Shown one piece after another: positions 1 to 8,179 of a stretch of DNA of 43,601 bases. The stretch covers positions 1 to 43,601 of the forward strand of contig JBPCJY010000144.1 in the NCBI GenBank assembly GCA_051004815.1. Direction: 5' to 3'. The notes under the pieces are model-generated. The model made no database searches, had not been told where the DNA came from, and saw nothing but the letters and a program-made list of their open reading frames with translations. Source of the DNA: JBBQXY01 sp051004815. Its GTDB lineage: Bacteria; Chloroflexota; Ktedonobacteria; Ktedonobacterales; Ktedonobacteraceae. Each line of letters begins with the position of its first letter. The first letter of the stretch is position 1. Both the position numbers and the translations under genes were made by a program.

Positions 1-76
1 CCGCAAGGGTCGCCCCTACTATACACGCGGAACGGGTATGACATGCACCGTAGTATAGTAGGGACGACCCTTGCGG
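1..76. repeat. Long inverted repeat at the window edge
   Basis: Two 24-nt arms (1-24 and 53-76) are inverted copies with one mismatch, separated by a 28-nt spacer. The arms begin CCGCAAGGGTCG. This could be a small palindromic intergenic element or a strong hairpin ending transcription of a gene left of the window. There is no T-run, so I favour a dispersed palindromic repeat. Confidence 0.7.
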
Positions 77-180
77 TCGCCCTGGTAGTCTGGCAAACGG
101 AGGGATTGGCAATGGGGAGATATGCAGTGCTATACTTGTGAAAGCGGTCTACATGTAGGAACACAGGAGAAACGGAAGAG

Positions 181-1233
181 ATGCGACGAATAGCCATATT
201 GGCGGAGGGTGCCTTTGAAAGGCATTACGGCAAAACGGCCACTGGTGTCATACGTTACGGAAAAGACACCGTGGTGGCAGTCATTGATAGTACGAAAGCC
301 GGTATGGATGCCGCGCAAGCACTGGGAGATGCCGCTTTTGGCCAGGGCATTCCTGTTGTGCGCGATATCCATGAAGCATTGACATACCAGCCCGACACGG
401 TCTTGATAGGCATCGCCCCCATGGGTGGAGCGTTACCAGAGGCCTGGCGTGGGCAACTACTGATCGCTATCGACGCTGGCCTGGATATCATCAGTGGACT
501 GCATGGCTTCCTGGCTGATGATCCCGAACTACGGGCTGCCGCCGAGCGCAAAGGTACTACTATCTGGGATGTTCGCCGTCCACCCGATAAACAACGGGTG
601 GCACAATTTCTTCCTCATCGACAGGGAAGCCACACTATTCTGATGGTCGGCTCCGATTGCGCTACAGGGAAAATGACGGTGGCTCTGGAGCTTGATCGGG
701 AAGCACAACGCCGCGGCTTGAATAGCTGCTTTGCCGCGACTGGACAAACTGGCATCATGATCTCTGGCAATGGACTGCCAGCTGACCGCCTCATTAGCGA
801 CTTTATCGCCGGTCTGGTAGAAGAGATGGTGCTCGACTTCGCGAATGAACACGATTGGGTCTTCGTCGAGGGGCAGGGAGCATTGAACCATCCTGGCTAT
901 TCGCCCGTTACGCTTGGTCTGATACACGGCTCGATGCCCAACGCGATGATCTTTAGTCACATTGTCGGTACCACTGCCATCGAAGGCTATACCTACTGTC
1001 CAATGCCTCCCTTAAAACGTATGCTACAGATCAACGAGGAGGCGATGAGTTGGGTACGTCCTGACCGCCCCTGCAAGGTCGTTGGCATCGCTCTGCTGAC
1101 GCATCACTTGAGTGAGCAGGAGGCACAAGCAGCTATCAAACAGATCGAAGATGAGACGGGACTACCCGCCACCGACGTATTACGTTTTGGATCTGGTGTA
1201 TTGATGGACGCGCTTATCAAGCATTTTCAATGA
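181..1233 (+). CDS. dgcN: DUF1611 family protein, DgcN-type D-glutamate N-acetyltransferase
   Basis: 350 residues, typical of the DUF1611 family. A Rossmann-like N-terminal half is followed by a P-loop-like half with GSDCATGKMT at residues 157-166 and a conserved VEGQGALNHPGY stretch near 229-240. One branch of this family, DgcN, acetylates D-glutamate in a D-Glu catabolic route, and its product is racemised by DgcA, an enolase-superfamily enzyme. A DgcA-like gene lies at 7030, which supports the assignment. The ATG at 181 follows AGGAGA and AAGAG. The gene is 13 bp upstream of the gamma-glutamyltransferase gene, so the two form an operon. Family membership is clear; the D-glutamate substrate is inferred from the pairing with the epimerase. 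Confidence 0.8.
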   Translation: MRRIAILAEGAFERHYGKTATGVIRYGKDTVVAVIDSTKAGMDAAQALGDAAFGQGIPVVRDIHEALTYQPDTVLIGIAPMGGALPEAWRGQLLIAIDAGLDIISGLHGFLADDPELRAAAERKGTTIWDVRRPPDKQRVAQFLPHRQGSHTILMVGSDCATGKMTVALELDREAQRRGLNSCFAATGQTGIMISGNGLPADRLISDFIAGLVEEMVLDFANEHDWVFVEGQGALNHPGYSPVTLGLIHGSMPNAMIFSHIVGTTAIEGYTYCPMPPLKRMLQINEEAMSWVRPDRPCKVVGIALLTHHLSEQEAQAAIKQIEDETGLPATDVLRFGSGVLMDALIKHFQ

Positions 1234-1246
1234 GAGAGGATTACGT

Positions 1247-2845
1247 ATGACCTCATTTCCACAGCATCGCCCCGTGACGTTGGCTCGTCGGGGCATGGTA
1301 GCGGCCCCTCATTACTTAGCGGCAGAAGCGGGGCTGGAATTGCTAAAAGCGGGGGGTAACGCTATCGACGCGGCTATCGCTGCCAGTGCGGCACTCCAGG
1401 TCGTCTACCCCTTCTTGTGTGGCCTGGGTGGAGATGTCTTCATGCTGATCTATGACGCCAAAAGCGGGAACCTGTATGGGCTGAATGGGAGTGGACGATC
1501 AGCGCGGATGGCAACCATCGAACGCTATGCCGAACTGGGCTATACGACGATGCCGGTCTTTGGCATGCACGCGGTGACTGTCCCAGGGTGTGCCAGTGGG
1601 TGGGAGGCGGCAATGCAGCGTTTTGGTCGCCTGGGGTTGGCGGGAGCTCTTGCGCCAGCTATTGCCTATGCCGAAGAGGGTTTTGCCGTGGGGCCAGGCT
1701 TGCACGCAGCTCTGACGGCGGGAAGTGCGAGGACAGAATTTCATCGCTCCTGGCATGCACACTTCTTGCCTGACGGTGTTGTGCCGCCGGTCGGCGCGAT
1801 TGCTCGCTTCCCTACATTGGCACGGACGTTGCACGCCATCGCGAAGACAGGCTCCGAGACGTTTTACCGTGGGGAGATCGCGGAGCAGATTGCCGCGTTC
1901 TTTGCACGCGAAGGCGGGTTAATCTCTCGCGACGATCTGGCCGCACATCAGAGCGAGTGGGTGACTCCGCTGAGTGTCCCGTTCGCGGGTCTCAGGGTCT
2001 ATGAATTGCCCCCCAATACGCAGGGCGTCACAGCACTCCAGATGCTGGGCATGATAGATCAACTGCCGTTGGGCGCAGATGCGCTTGCACCGGAAACAGT
2101 TCATCTCTCGGTAGAGGCAAAGAAGGTGGCTTTCGCCGACCGAGTTGCCTATCTTACCGATGTGGCACATATGCACGTCAACCCTGCCGCCCTGATCGAC
2201 CCCGACTACCTCGCCCAGCGACGCGCCCTGATCGACCCCACGCGAGCGCAGCCCTCGTATGTTCCCAGCAGTTTCACGGGCGACACAATTTACCTCTGTA
2301 CGGCGGATAAAGAGGGCAATGTCGTTTCACTCATACAGAGCAATTACATGGGTTTTGGGAGTGGAGTAGTCGTGGAGGATACAGGGATTGTTCTGCAAAA
2401 CCGCGGGGCCTATTTCTCGCTCGATCCGGCAGCCGCCAACGCGTTAGCTCCGGCGAAACGCACGCTGCACACGCTCATCCCTTCCATAGCACTGCGCGAC
2501 GGTCGGCCAGCAATGGTCTTTGGCGCGATGGGCGGCGACGGACAGCCACAGACCCACCTGCAAGTCTATACTGCCGTGGCACGCTTCGGCCTAAACATTC
2601 AGCAGGCTATCGAGATGCCGCGTTGGATTCACGGTGACACTCCCGCGGGGGAGACGCTGCTCGTCGAGAGTCGCTTCCCTCCGACGACGCTTGCTGTCCT
2701 GCAACAGCTGGGTCATAGAGTGCAGGAGCAAGGTATGTGGACGAGCGCGATGGGTCATGCGAATGGGATCGTCTTTGACGCTGCTACGGGGGTAATGCAG
2801 GGCGGCTCTGATCCACGGGCGGAAGGGATCGCTGCCGGTTGGTGA
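1247..2845 (+). CDS. ggt: gamma-glutamyltransferase family protein (leaderless, YwrD-like)
   Basis: 532 residues covering the whole Ntn-hydrolase gamma-glutamyltransferase fold. The N-terminal GGNAIDAAIAA motif is at 36-46. The autocleavage and nucleophile region GDTIYLC places the catalytic Thr at residue 347, followed by the DKEGNVVSLIQS and GFGSGVV strands of the small subunit. The TTH of periplasmic enzymes is TIY here. There is no signal peptide, so the enzyme is probably cytoplasmic like Bacillus YwrD, hydrolysing or transferring gamma-glutamyl groups after uptake. It follows the DUF1611 gene by 13 bp with a GAGAGGA ribosome site. It would release free glutamate, which may feed the DgcN/DgcA step; this link is inferred. 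Confidence 0.9.
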   Translation: MTSFPQHRPVTLARRGMVAAPHYLAAEAGLELLKAGGNAIDAAIAASAALQVVYPFLCGLGGDVFMLIYDAKSGNLYGLNGSGRSARMATIERYAELGYTTMPVFGMHAVTVPGCASGWEAAMQRFGRLGLAGALAPAIAYAEEGFAVGPGLHAALTAGSARTEFHRSWHAHFLPDGVVPPVGAIARFPTLARTLHAIAKTGSETFYRGEIAEQIAAFFAREGGLISRDDLAAHQSEWVTPLSVPFAGLRVYELPPNTQGVTALQMLGMIDQLPLGADALAPETVHLSVEAKKVAFADRVAYLTDVAHMHVNPAALIDPDYLAQRRALIDPTRAQPSYVPSSFTGDTIYLCTADKEGNVVSLIQSNYMGFGSGVVVEDTGIVLQNRGAYFSLDPAAANALAPAKRTLHTLIPSIALRDGRPAMVFGAMGGDGQPQTHLQVYTAVARFGLNIQQAIEMPRWIHGDTPAGETLLVESRFPPTTLAVLQQLGHRVQEQGMWTSAMGHANGIVFDAATGVMQGGSDPRAEGIAAGW

Positions 2846-2857
2846 TAGGCATACAAC

Positions 2858-3772
2858 TCATTCCCGCGCAACCTCCATCGCCCGTACACTATCGCGTGGA
2901 TCAAGGCGGTCGCGTACTGCATCGCCCAGGAGATTCAGACTCAGTACGACTAGAATAATTGCCAGAGCGGGGCCAAGCAACATCCAGGGATCGCTGGTGA
3001 GATAAACTTGTGCATCGTTAATCATCGCGCCCCATTCCGGCGTTGGCGGCTGTATACCTAAACCCAGGAAACTGAGTACGGATTCATCAAGAATCGCGAA
3101 TGAGATAGAAATCGTTGCCTGTACAAGCAATGGACTGAAGATATTCGGCAAAATATGTCGCCATAAGATTTTCCATGTGCGTGTTCCATTGGAGATTGCA
3201 GCAACCACATATTCCTGGTTCGATATCTGTAGTGTTTGGCCGCGTGCGATGCGGCTATAAATCGGAATGCGTACAAAGGCGAGCGCAAGCGCGAGATTGA
3301 GGATACTCGGCCCCAGAGCGGCCACAATCGCCAGCGCAAGGACGATGGATGGAAAAGATAGGATAGCATCCACAACCATCGTGATAGCCTGGTCAACCCA
3401 TCCTTTGAAATAAGCAGCAATGAGGCCCAGGAGAGTGCCGCATACACCTCCTATCAAAATCGTGACGATGCCGACTGAAAGTGAGATGCGCGTCCCATAG
3501 ATAACACGACTCAGTTGATCGCGTCCCAGGTCATCGGTGCCAAGAAGATGGGCCAGACTCGGTGGCTGCGTCGCGATGGATGGATGGTACAACAGCGGTG
3601 AGTAAGGGCTTATGATGGGCGCGAAGATAGCCGCCAGAATATAGAGTAGCAACACAACCCCAAACCACAAGCGCGGGTCATGGCGAAACGCATTGGCGAC
3701 CTGCACATACCACCTGGAAGATTGCGCGGCCAACGCCTTAGATTCTTTGCCGAATTTGGTTGGTACTGCCAT
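2858..3772 (-). CDS. ABC transporter permease, DppC/OppC family
   Basis: About 304 residues from the ATG at 3772. An in-frame TTG at 3808 would add 12 residues but has no better ribosome site, whereas AGAGG lies just upstream of 3772. The protein has the N-terminal helix typical of DppC, the GTDDLGRDQLSRVIYGTR region and the EAA loop (EYVVAAISNGTRTWKILWRH) that contacts the ATPase, with about six membrane helices. It is the inner-membrane partner of the upstream permease, downstream in a binding protein-permease-permease operon. The stop lies 12 bp from the end of the convergent gamma-glutamyltransferase gene. Likely imports di- or oligopeptides; the substrate is not determined by sequence. 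Confidence 0.9.
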   Translation of the reverse strand: MAVPTKFGKESKALAAQSSRWYVQVANAFRHDPRLWFGVVLLLYILAAIFAPIISPYSPLLYHPSIATQPPSLAHLLGTDDLGRDQLSRVIYGTRISLSVGIVTILIGGVCGTLLGLIAAYFKGWVDQAITMVVDAILSFPSIVLALAIVAALGPSILNLALALAFVRIPIYSRIARGQTLQISNQEYVVAAISNGTRTWKILWRHILPNIFSPLLVQATISISFAILDESVLSFLGLGIQPPTPEWGAMINDAQVYLTSDPWMLLGPALAIILVVLSLNLLGDAVRDRLDPRDSVRAMEVARE

Positions 3773-3811
3773 GCTATGCCTCTGAAATTCGTTATTACAA
3801 AGCGGCAATCA

Positions 3812-4759
3812 CTACCGACTAAAACGTATGCGTGGGTCAAGGACGGCGTAACAGATGTCAACGAGCAAATTGATGCCCATATAGGAAAACGCCGAAAGCA
3901 GGACGACCCCTTGCACCGCCGGATAGTCTTTCGCCAGGATGCTGGAAACTGCTAATTGCCCTATACCGGGCCAGAGGAAGATCGTTTCCACGACGAATGC
4001 GCCGCCGATGATCGCTCCTACCTGTAGACCAATAATGGTAATGACCGGAATAATTGCATTGCGTAAGGCATGAATATACTGCACTCTTGGCTCATGCAAG
4101 CCTTTGGCTCTTGCCGTGCGGATGTAGTCCTGACTGAGCACCTCGATCATATTCGCACGAATCTGGCGCATGTTGACGGCAATGGTGCCTAAACCCAGGG
4201 TAATCATCGGCAGAATGAGGTCGCGAATATTGCCCGCCGGGTCGTCGCTGAAAGGAGTATAGCCACCTGGCGGAAAAAGCCGTATGTTGACGGCAAAGAT
4301 GAGCAGGAGGATCAGACCCAGCACAAAACCAGGAATGGCCGTGCTCGTCAGCGTCAACACGTTAACCAGCCAATCAACCCAAGAATTACGATGCGTCGCG
4401 GAGTACACGCCGAGCGGGAAGGCCAGCAGCAGAGAAAAGAGCAAAGACGTTATGCCTAATTCCGCGGTGACTGGCAGCCTCTGTATCATAGCATCTACCA
4501 CAGGTTGCTGAAGTTGGATAGATTGCCCCAGGTTCCCATGCAGAAGCTGCCAGAACCAAAGCCCAAATTGTGCCAGCAGTGGTTTATCTAGCCCCAGTTG
4601 CTGGCGTAAGGCGGCAACCGTTTCGGGCGTAGCTTCCTGCCCCAGCAGAACACGGGCCGGATCGCCAGGCACAAGATGAATGATCAAGAAGGTGAGGAAG
4701 CATACAAGCAGTGCCACCGGAATGATGAAGAGAATTCGCTGTAAGATATAGCGCGTCAA
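3812..4759 (-). CDS. ABC transporter permease, DppB/OppB family
   Basis: 315 residues, the normal length for DppB. It starts with the N-terminal helix and the conserved HLVPGDPARVLLG segment, and carries the EAA loop (DYIRTARAKGL) near the C-terminal third. The start is TTG at 4759, supported by a strong AAGGAG 8 nt upstream. It is 39 bp ahead of the DppC-like gene and about 150 bp behind the binding protein, with a large hairpin in between. No ATP-binding subunits are in the window, so the transporter must use ATPases encoded elsewhere. Confidence 0.92.
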   Translation of the reverse strand: MTRYILQRILFIIPVALLVCFLTFLIIHLVPGDPARVLLGQEATPETVAALRQQLGLDKPLLAQFGLWFWQLLHGNLGQSIQLQQPVVDAMIQRLPVTAELGITSLLFSLLLAFPLGVYSATHRNSWVDWLVNVLTLTSTAIPGFVLGLILLLIFAVNIRLFPPGGYTPFSDDPAGNIRDLILPMITLGLGTIAVNMRQIRANMIEVLSQDYIRTARAKGLHEPRVQYIHALRNAIIPVITIIGLQVGAIIGGAFVVETIFLWPGIGQLAVSSILAKDYPAVQGVVLLSAFSYMGINLLVDICYAVLDPRIRFSR

Positions 4760-4826
4760 GATAGTTCTCCTTTCTTCCTTCTTGCTTGACTTCTCGCTGC
4801 CTACGGCAGTTCGCTAAAATATTTGT

Positions 4827-4884
4827 ATTGTGTGCATGAGCTTCGTTGCCGCCTGCGGCGGCAACGAAGCTTGCACACACAATG
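4827..4884 (-). promoter_or_regulatory. Intercistronic hairpin between binding protein and permease genes
   Basis: A 15-bp perfect inner stem (4839-4853 with 4857-4871) closes on a 3-nt loop. An outer GTGTGCA/TGCACAC stem extends it with a small bulge. It lies downstream of the binding-protein stop and upstream of the permease genes on the same strand. There is no clear T-run. Such hairpins often stabilise the upstream message or partly terminate transcription, giving more binding protein than permease; that role is inferred. Confidence 0.65.
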
Positions 4885-4912
4885 GATGGATGAGTTGCCT
4901 CCTCCTACAACC

Positions 4913-6493
4913 TTATGAGCCAAGGGATACGTTGGTGAATTCCAGGATACCTGTTGGTAGCACCGGGAAGTTCTTGATGTTAGTCGTTGTGGCCTGAATG
5001 CTCACACCGTGATAGATGAAGACATACGAGCCATCTTGCAGTATCTGCTTCTCTGCTTGCTGGTAATCGGAGGCTCGCTGCGCTTGATCACTGGTAGTGC
5101 GTGCCGCCTCAAGTAGAGAATCCACTTGGGGATTGGAATACTGCATGTTGTTGAAGCCGCCGCCGGTATGGAACCACGAGTACATATTCCCATCGGGATC
5201 AGGTCGCCCGCTCCATCCCAGCGAAGCCGCCTGGAAGTTGTGCGAATCGGTATCGCTGAGCAGGGTGGCGAACGTTTCTTGCTTGATGTTGACGGTAATA
5301 CCGGCAGGTGCCAGTTCCGATTGAATGAACTGGGCCTCCTGCGTATTGAGCGGAGAGCCACTGGCAATCAGCAGCGTAAAGGAGACGGTGCTCATACCTG
5401 CTTGCGCGAGTTCGGACTTGGCATTGTTGATGTTGTAGCTATAAGGGGCGATGCTACTACTATAGGCCCAGCTCGAAGGTGAGATAGGACCTTGCGCTAC
5501 GACGCCAACGCCTTTCAGCACGCTATTGACGATCTCCGGGCGGTTAATACCCCATTCGATTGCTCTACGTACATGCACGTTTGTGAAGGGGGCGACTTTG
5601 GTGTTGAGCATGACGCCATAGAAACTGAGACCTGGAATTTGTTTGTAGGTCAGGCTGGAATTCGTTTTCGCGGACGCAACATCGTTAGGGCCGAGCACTT
5701 CGGCAGCATTGATGTTTCCGGTTTCAAGGTTTGAGAACATCACGCTCTCGTTGCTAATAGGACGATAGCGCACGGATTGCAAATAGGGCAGTGCGCCACC
5801 GCTGCTATCTTTCATCCAGTAGTGAGGGTTCCGCTTGATGGTGAGATGGTCGCCTTTGACCCATTCGGAAAACATGAAAGGCCCACTGCCAGCATTGGTA
5901 GGCGCATTGCCCAAATTTGTAGCACCTATCTTTTGCACCGCGGCTGGCGATAGCATCATGCCCGCACGATCAGTCAAGTTTGCCAACAGGGGAGCAAACG
6001 GCTTCTTGAGATTGAATTGCACATGCGAGGCGTCTATAGCCTGCACGGATTGTACAGTTACCAGCTCACTGAAACGAGGGGACGTTGGAGCATTTAAAAT
6101 GCGGTTGATATTGAACACTACGGCATCAGCATTAAATGGCGTGCCATCCTGGAATGTTACATCTGTGCGCAGCGTGAATACCAGCTTTGTATTGTCAGAA
6201 GAGGTATATGACCAGGAGGTCGCCAAGTCGGGAAGAATGGCGTTATGCTCATCGACCCTTACCAACGTGTCATAGATATTCAGCATGACCTGGCGATCAA
6301 CGAGTGCCGTCGATTTCAATGGATCGAGGGTGACAATGTCTGAATCCACGCCGACGCTGATATTGCCGGTGTACTTCGACGTGTTATTATTTGTTGTGCC
6401 GCCTCCACACGCGGCCAGGACGGCTACAAGAACAATGAGAATGAGCGAGAAAGCAGCAAATGATTTCTGCGGGGCGGAACCGGAGTTGAGCAT
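4913..6493 (-). CDS. Oligopeptide-type ABC transporter substrate-binding lipoprotein (SBP_bac_5)
   Basis: 526 residues from the ATG at 6493, which has AGGAGG about 11 nt upstream. A TTG 9 nt earlier is too close to that site. The N-terminus is a lipoprotein signal: basic and hydrophobic residues end in LAAC with the lipidated Cys at residue 29, followed by a GGGTTNNN linker. The mature part is a family-5 solute-binding protein with typical segments such as LDPLKSTALVDRQVM, FTLRTDVTFQDGTPFNADAV, PYLQSVRYRP and HVRRAIEWGINR. It binds the substrate outside the membrane and delivers it to the two permeases downstream. Two LacI-type operator-like sites precede it. The substrate is uncertain; neighbours suggest glutamate-containing peptides. 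Confidence 0.92.
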   Translation of the reverse strand: MLNSGSAPQKSFAAFSLILIVLVAVLAACGGGTTNNNTSKYTGNISVGVDSDIVTLDPLKSTALVDRQVMLNIYDTLVRVDEHNAILPDLATSWSYTSSDNTKLVFTLRTDVTFQDGTPFNADAVVFNINRILNAPTSPRFSELVTVQSVQAIDASHVQFNLKKPFAPLLANLTDRAGMMLSPAAVQKIGATNLGNAPTNAGSGPFMFSEWVKGDHLTIKRNPHYWMKDSSGGALPYLQSVRYRPISNESVMFSNLETGNINAAEVLGPNDVASAKTNSSLTYKQIPGLSFYGVMLNTKVAPFTNVHVRRAIEWGINRPEIVNSVLKGVGVVAQGPISPSSWAYSSSIAPYSYNINNAKSELAQAGMSTVSFTLLIASGSPLNTQEAQFIQSELAPAGITVNIKQETFATLLSDTDSHNFQAASLGWSGRPDPDGNMYSWFHTGGGFNNMQYSNPQVDSLLEAARTTSDQAQRASDYQQAEKQILQDGSYVFIYHGVSIQATTTNIKNFPVLPTGILEFTNVSLGS

Positions 6494-6529
6494 GAGAACC
6501 AATTCCTCCTAAAACTAACTGGCTATGCC

Positions 6530-6570
6530 ATGAAACGTTACACTACCTGGATATACTATGAAACGTTACA
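6530..6570 (-). promoter_or_regulatory. Twin LacI-type operator-like sites in the binding-protein leader
   Basis: The 13-mer ATGAAACGTTACA occurs at 6530-6542 and 6558-6570, 28 bp apart. Its core TGAAACGTTACA is a near-palindrome around AACGTT and fits the TGnAACGTTnCA pattern of LacI/GalR-family operators. Both copies lie between the proposed promoter and the start codon of the binding protein. No LacI-family regulator gene is in the window. Confidence 0.55.
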
Positions 6571-6625
6571 AAGGAAGCTCTACCATTGGTAGGAAGATAC
6601 GAGGAATCTAAAGATTGTTGCTATA

Positions 6626-6654
6626 ACCATAGAACGCAATAGTAATTTTGTCAA
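6626..6654 (-). promoter_or_regulatory. Candidate sigma70 promoter for the binding-protein/permease operon
   Basis: On the minus strand TTGACA (6654-6649), a 17-bp spacer and TATGGT (6631-6626) match the housekeeping consensus well. Transcription would start near 6619, placing the two operator-like sites downstream, where a repressor could act as a roadblock. Confidence 0.55.
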
Positions 6655-6661
6655 GTTTTCT

Positions 6662-6825
6662 ACGGATTGAGCAGACATTTGGAGAGAAGACTGTCCGTGA
6701 GCGGACTGGAGAGGGATTCGGCCTGTCATTCTGAGCGCAGCGAAGAATCTGCACCTGGGCGAGCGAGAGATTCTTCGCGGCGCTCAGAATGACAGCCTTC
6801 TCTCCAAACGTCTGCGGATTGAGGG
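6662..6825. repeat. Nested palindromic intergenic element (MITE-like)
   Basis: The inner arms 6723-6750 and 6768-6795 are 28-nt inverted copies with one mismatch, containing CATTCTGAGCGCAGCGAAG. Partial outer arms (GCAGAC and TTTGGAGAGAAG types) at about 6671-6690 and 6797-6815 extend the palindrome. It encodes no protein and sits in the divergent intergenic region. Best read as a non-autonomous palindromic repeat. Confidence 0.7.
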
Positions 6826-6957
6826 TGCTGTGGTGTGCGTAGGGACAGGGTGTCCACTCCACATCCTCCCCTTGTCCCTACGCCACGACGCCACCTTCTC
6901 TCTCCCTTTGGCACAAATGAACCGCACCCCTTGATATATTTGGCACTTTCTGTTTAC

Positions 6958-6986
6958 TTGACCAGCAAATTATGTAACAATATAGG
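6958..6986 (+). promoter_or_regulatory. Candidate promoter of the epimerase gene
   Basis: TTGACC (6958-6963), a 17-bp spacer and TATAGG (6981-6986) form a good sigma70-type promoter. It lies about 40 bp before the epimerase ATG, which has AGAGG as its ribosome site. Confidence 0.6.
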
Positions 6987-7029
6987 ATAAAGGATACCCA
7001 AACGAGTTTTTGACAGAAAGAGGTCGCCC

Positions 7030-8061
7030 ATGTATATTGACGCTAAACCCATCGAGCTTCATCTCACAACGCCTTTTCGCATCGCACGGAGCGTGCAGCA
7101 TACGTCGCCCAACGTTATTGTCCAGGTGAACCATGAAGAGTTTACCGGCTATGGCGAAGCGTCGCCCGCGGAATACTATGGCGAAAGTCTGGAGACCGTG
7201 CTGGCCTGTGTGACGCTGTTCGCGGGCAATCTTGGCAACGATCCCTTTGTGATGGAAGATGTGATGGAGCGGCTCGACAACATCATCGGACTGAATCCGT
7301 CCGCCAAGGCAGCTGTCGATATGGCCCTCTATGATATTATGGGCAAGATGCTGAATGTGCCGGTCTACAAGCTGCTGGGCCTCAATCCTGCCCATGCCGC
7401 ACATACCTCTTTCACCATCGGCATCGACACGCCACTCAATATGGCGAAGAAGGCTCTGGTTGCTCGTGACTATCCTATTCTCAAAGTGAAAGTCGGCACC
7501 AAACATGACAGCGATAATATAAAGGCTATCCGCGACGTCACCGCGGCGACGATTCGCGTCGATGCCAATACGGGTTGGACGCCGAAAGAAGCGATTAAAA
7601 ATATCAATGCTCTGGCACCTTACCATATCGAATTCGTCGAGCAACCTGTCCCCGCCCATGATTGGGCCGGCCTCAAGTTGATTCGCGACAATGTGCCGGT
7701 ACCGATTATCGCCGATGAAAGTTGCGTCACGGTAGATGATATCCCGCGCCTGGTAGATATCGTAGACGGTATCAATATCAAGCTGATGAAATGCGGTGGC
7801 ATCCGTCACGCCCTCAAGATGATCCATGTAGCGCGGGCGCATAATTTGCGCGTTATGATCGGCTGTATGATTGAAAGTTCGTTAGCAATCACGGCGGCGG
7901 CGCATTTGACGCCCCTGGTCGATTACGCCGACCTGGACGGGCATTTGCTCATCACCGACGATCCATACATGGGCGTCACGGTTGACAAAGGCAAGTTGAT
8001 CCTGCCGGATGGGCCAGGGCTTGGCGTCAAGCCACGTGTTCAAACCACCACGACTGAATAG
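7030..8061 (+). CDS. dgcA: Enolase-superfamily epimerase: DgcA N-acetyl-D-glutamate racemase or L-Ala-D/L-Glu epimerase type
   Basis: 343 residues of the muconate-lactonising/dipeptide epimerase subgroup. Visible active-site features are the KVK pair (K152, K154), metal ligands D178 (RVDANTGW), E204 (EFVEQPVP) and D229 (IIADES), the second base K251 (NIKLMKCGG) and a DLD motif at 301-303 typical of dipeptide epimerases. The reaction is 1,1-proton transfer at an alpha carbon next to a carboxylate or amide. The DUF1611 gene nearby points to N-acetyl-D-Glu to N-acetyl-L-Glu. A muropeptide-type L-Ala-D-Glu epimerase is the main alternative and would also suit the peptide importer. It is divergent from the importer operon, with its own promoter. 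Confidence 0.85.
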   Translation: MYIDAKPIELHLTTPFRIARSVQHTSPNVIVQVNHEEFTGYGEASPAEYYGESLETVLACVTLFAGNLGNDPFVMEDVMERLDNIIGLNPSAKAAVDMALYDIMGKMLNVPVYKLLGLNPAHAAHTSFTIGIDTPLNMAKKALVARDYPILKVKVGTKHDSDNIKAIRDVTAATIRVDANTGWTPKEAIKNINALAPYHIEFVEQPVPAHDWAGLKLIRDNVPVPIIADESCVTVDDIPRLVDIVDGINIKLMKCGGIRHALKMIHVARAHNLRVMIGCMIESSLAITAAAHLTPLVDYADLDGHLLITDDPYMGVTVDKGKLILPDGPGLGVKPRVQTTTTE

Positions 8062-8179
8062 GCAATTTAGCTATGGACATGGTATGTTTTCCGTTACTTT
8101 CTCACTTGACGATTGCTGAGGCTAAATGGTATGGTTGAACTATCCTCAAGCGTGTCCAGTAAACAGTATAGTTGCTAAA

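Noticed and set aside
6970..7842. 290-codon minus-strand ORF opposite the epimerase gene
   Set aside because: It is a shadow of a gene with clear enolase-superfamily catalytic residues; its own translation matches nothing and has no ribosome site.
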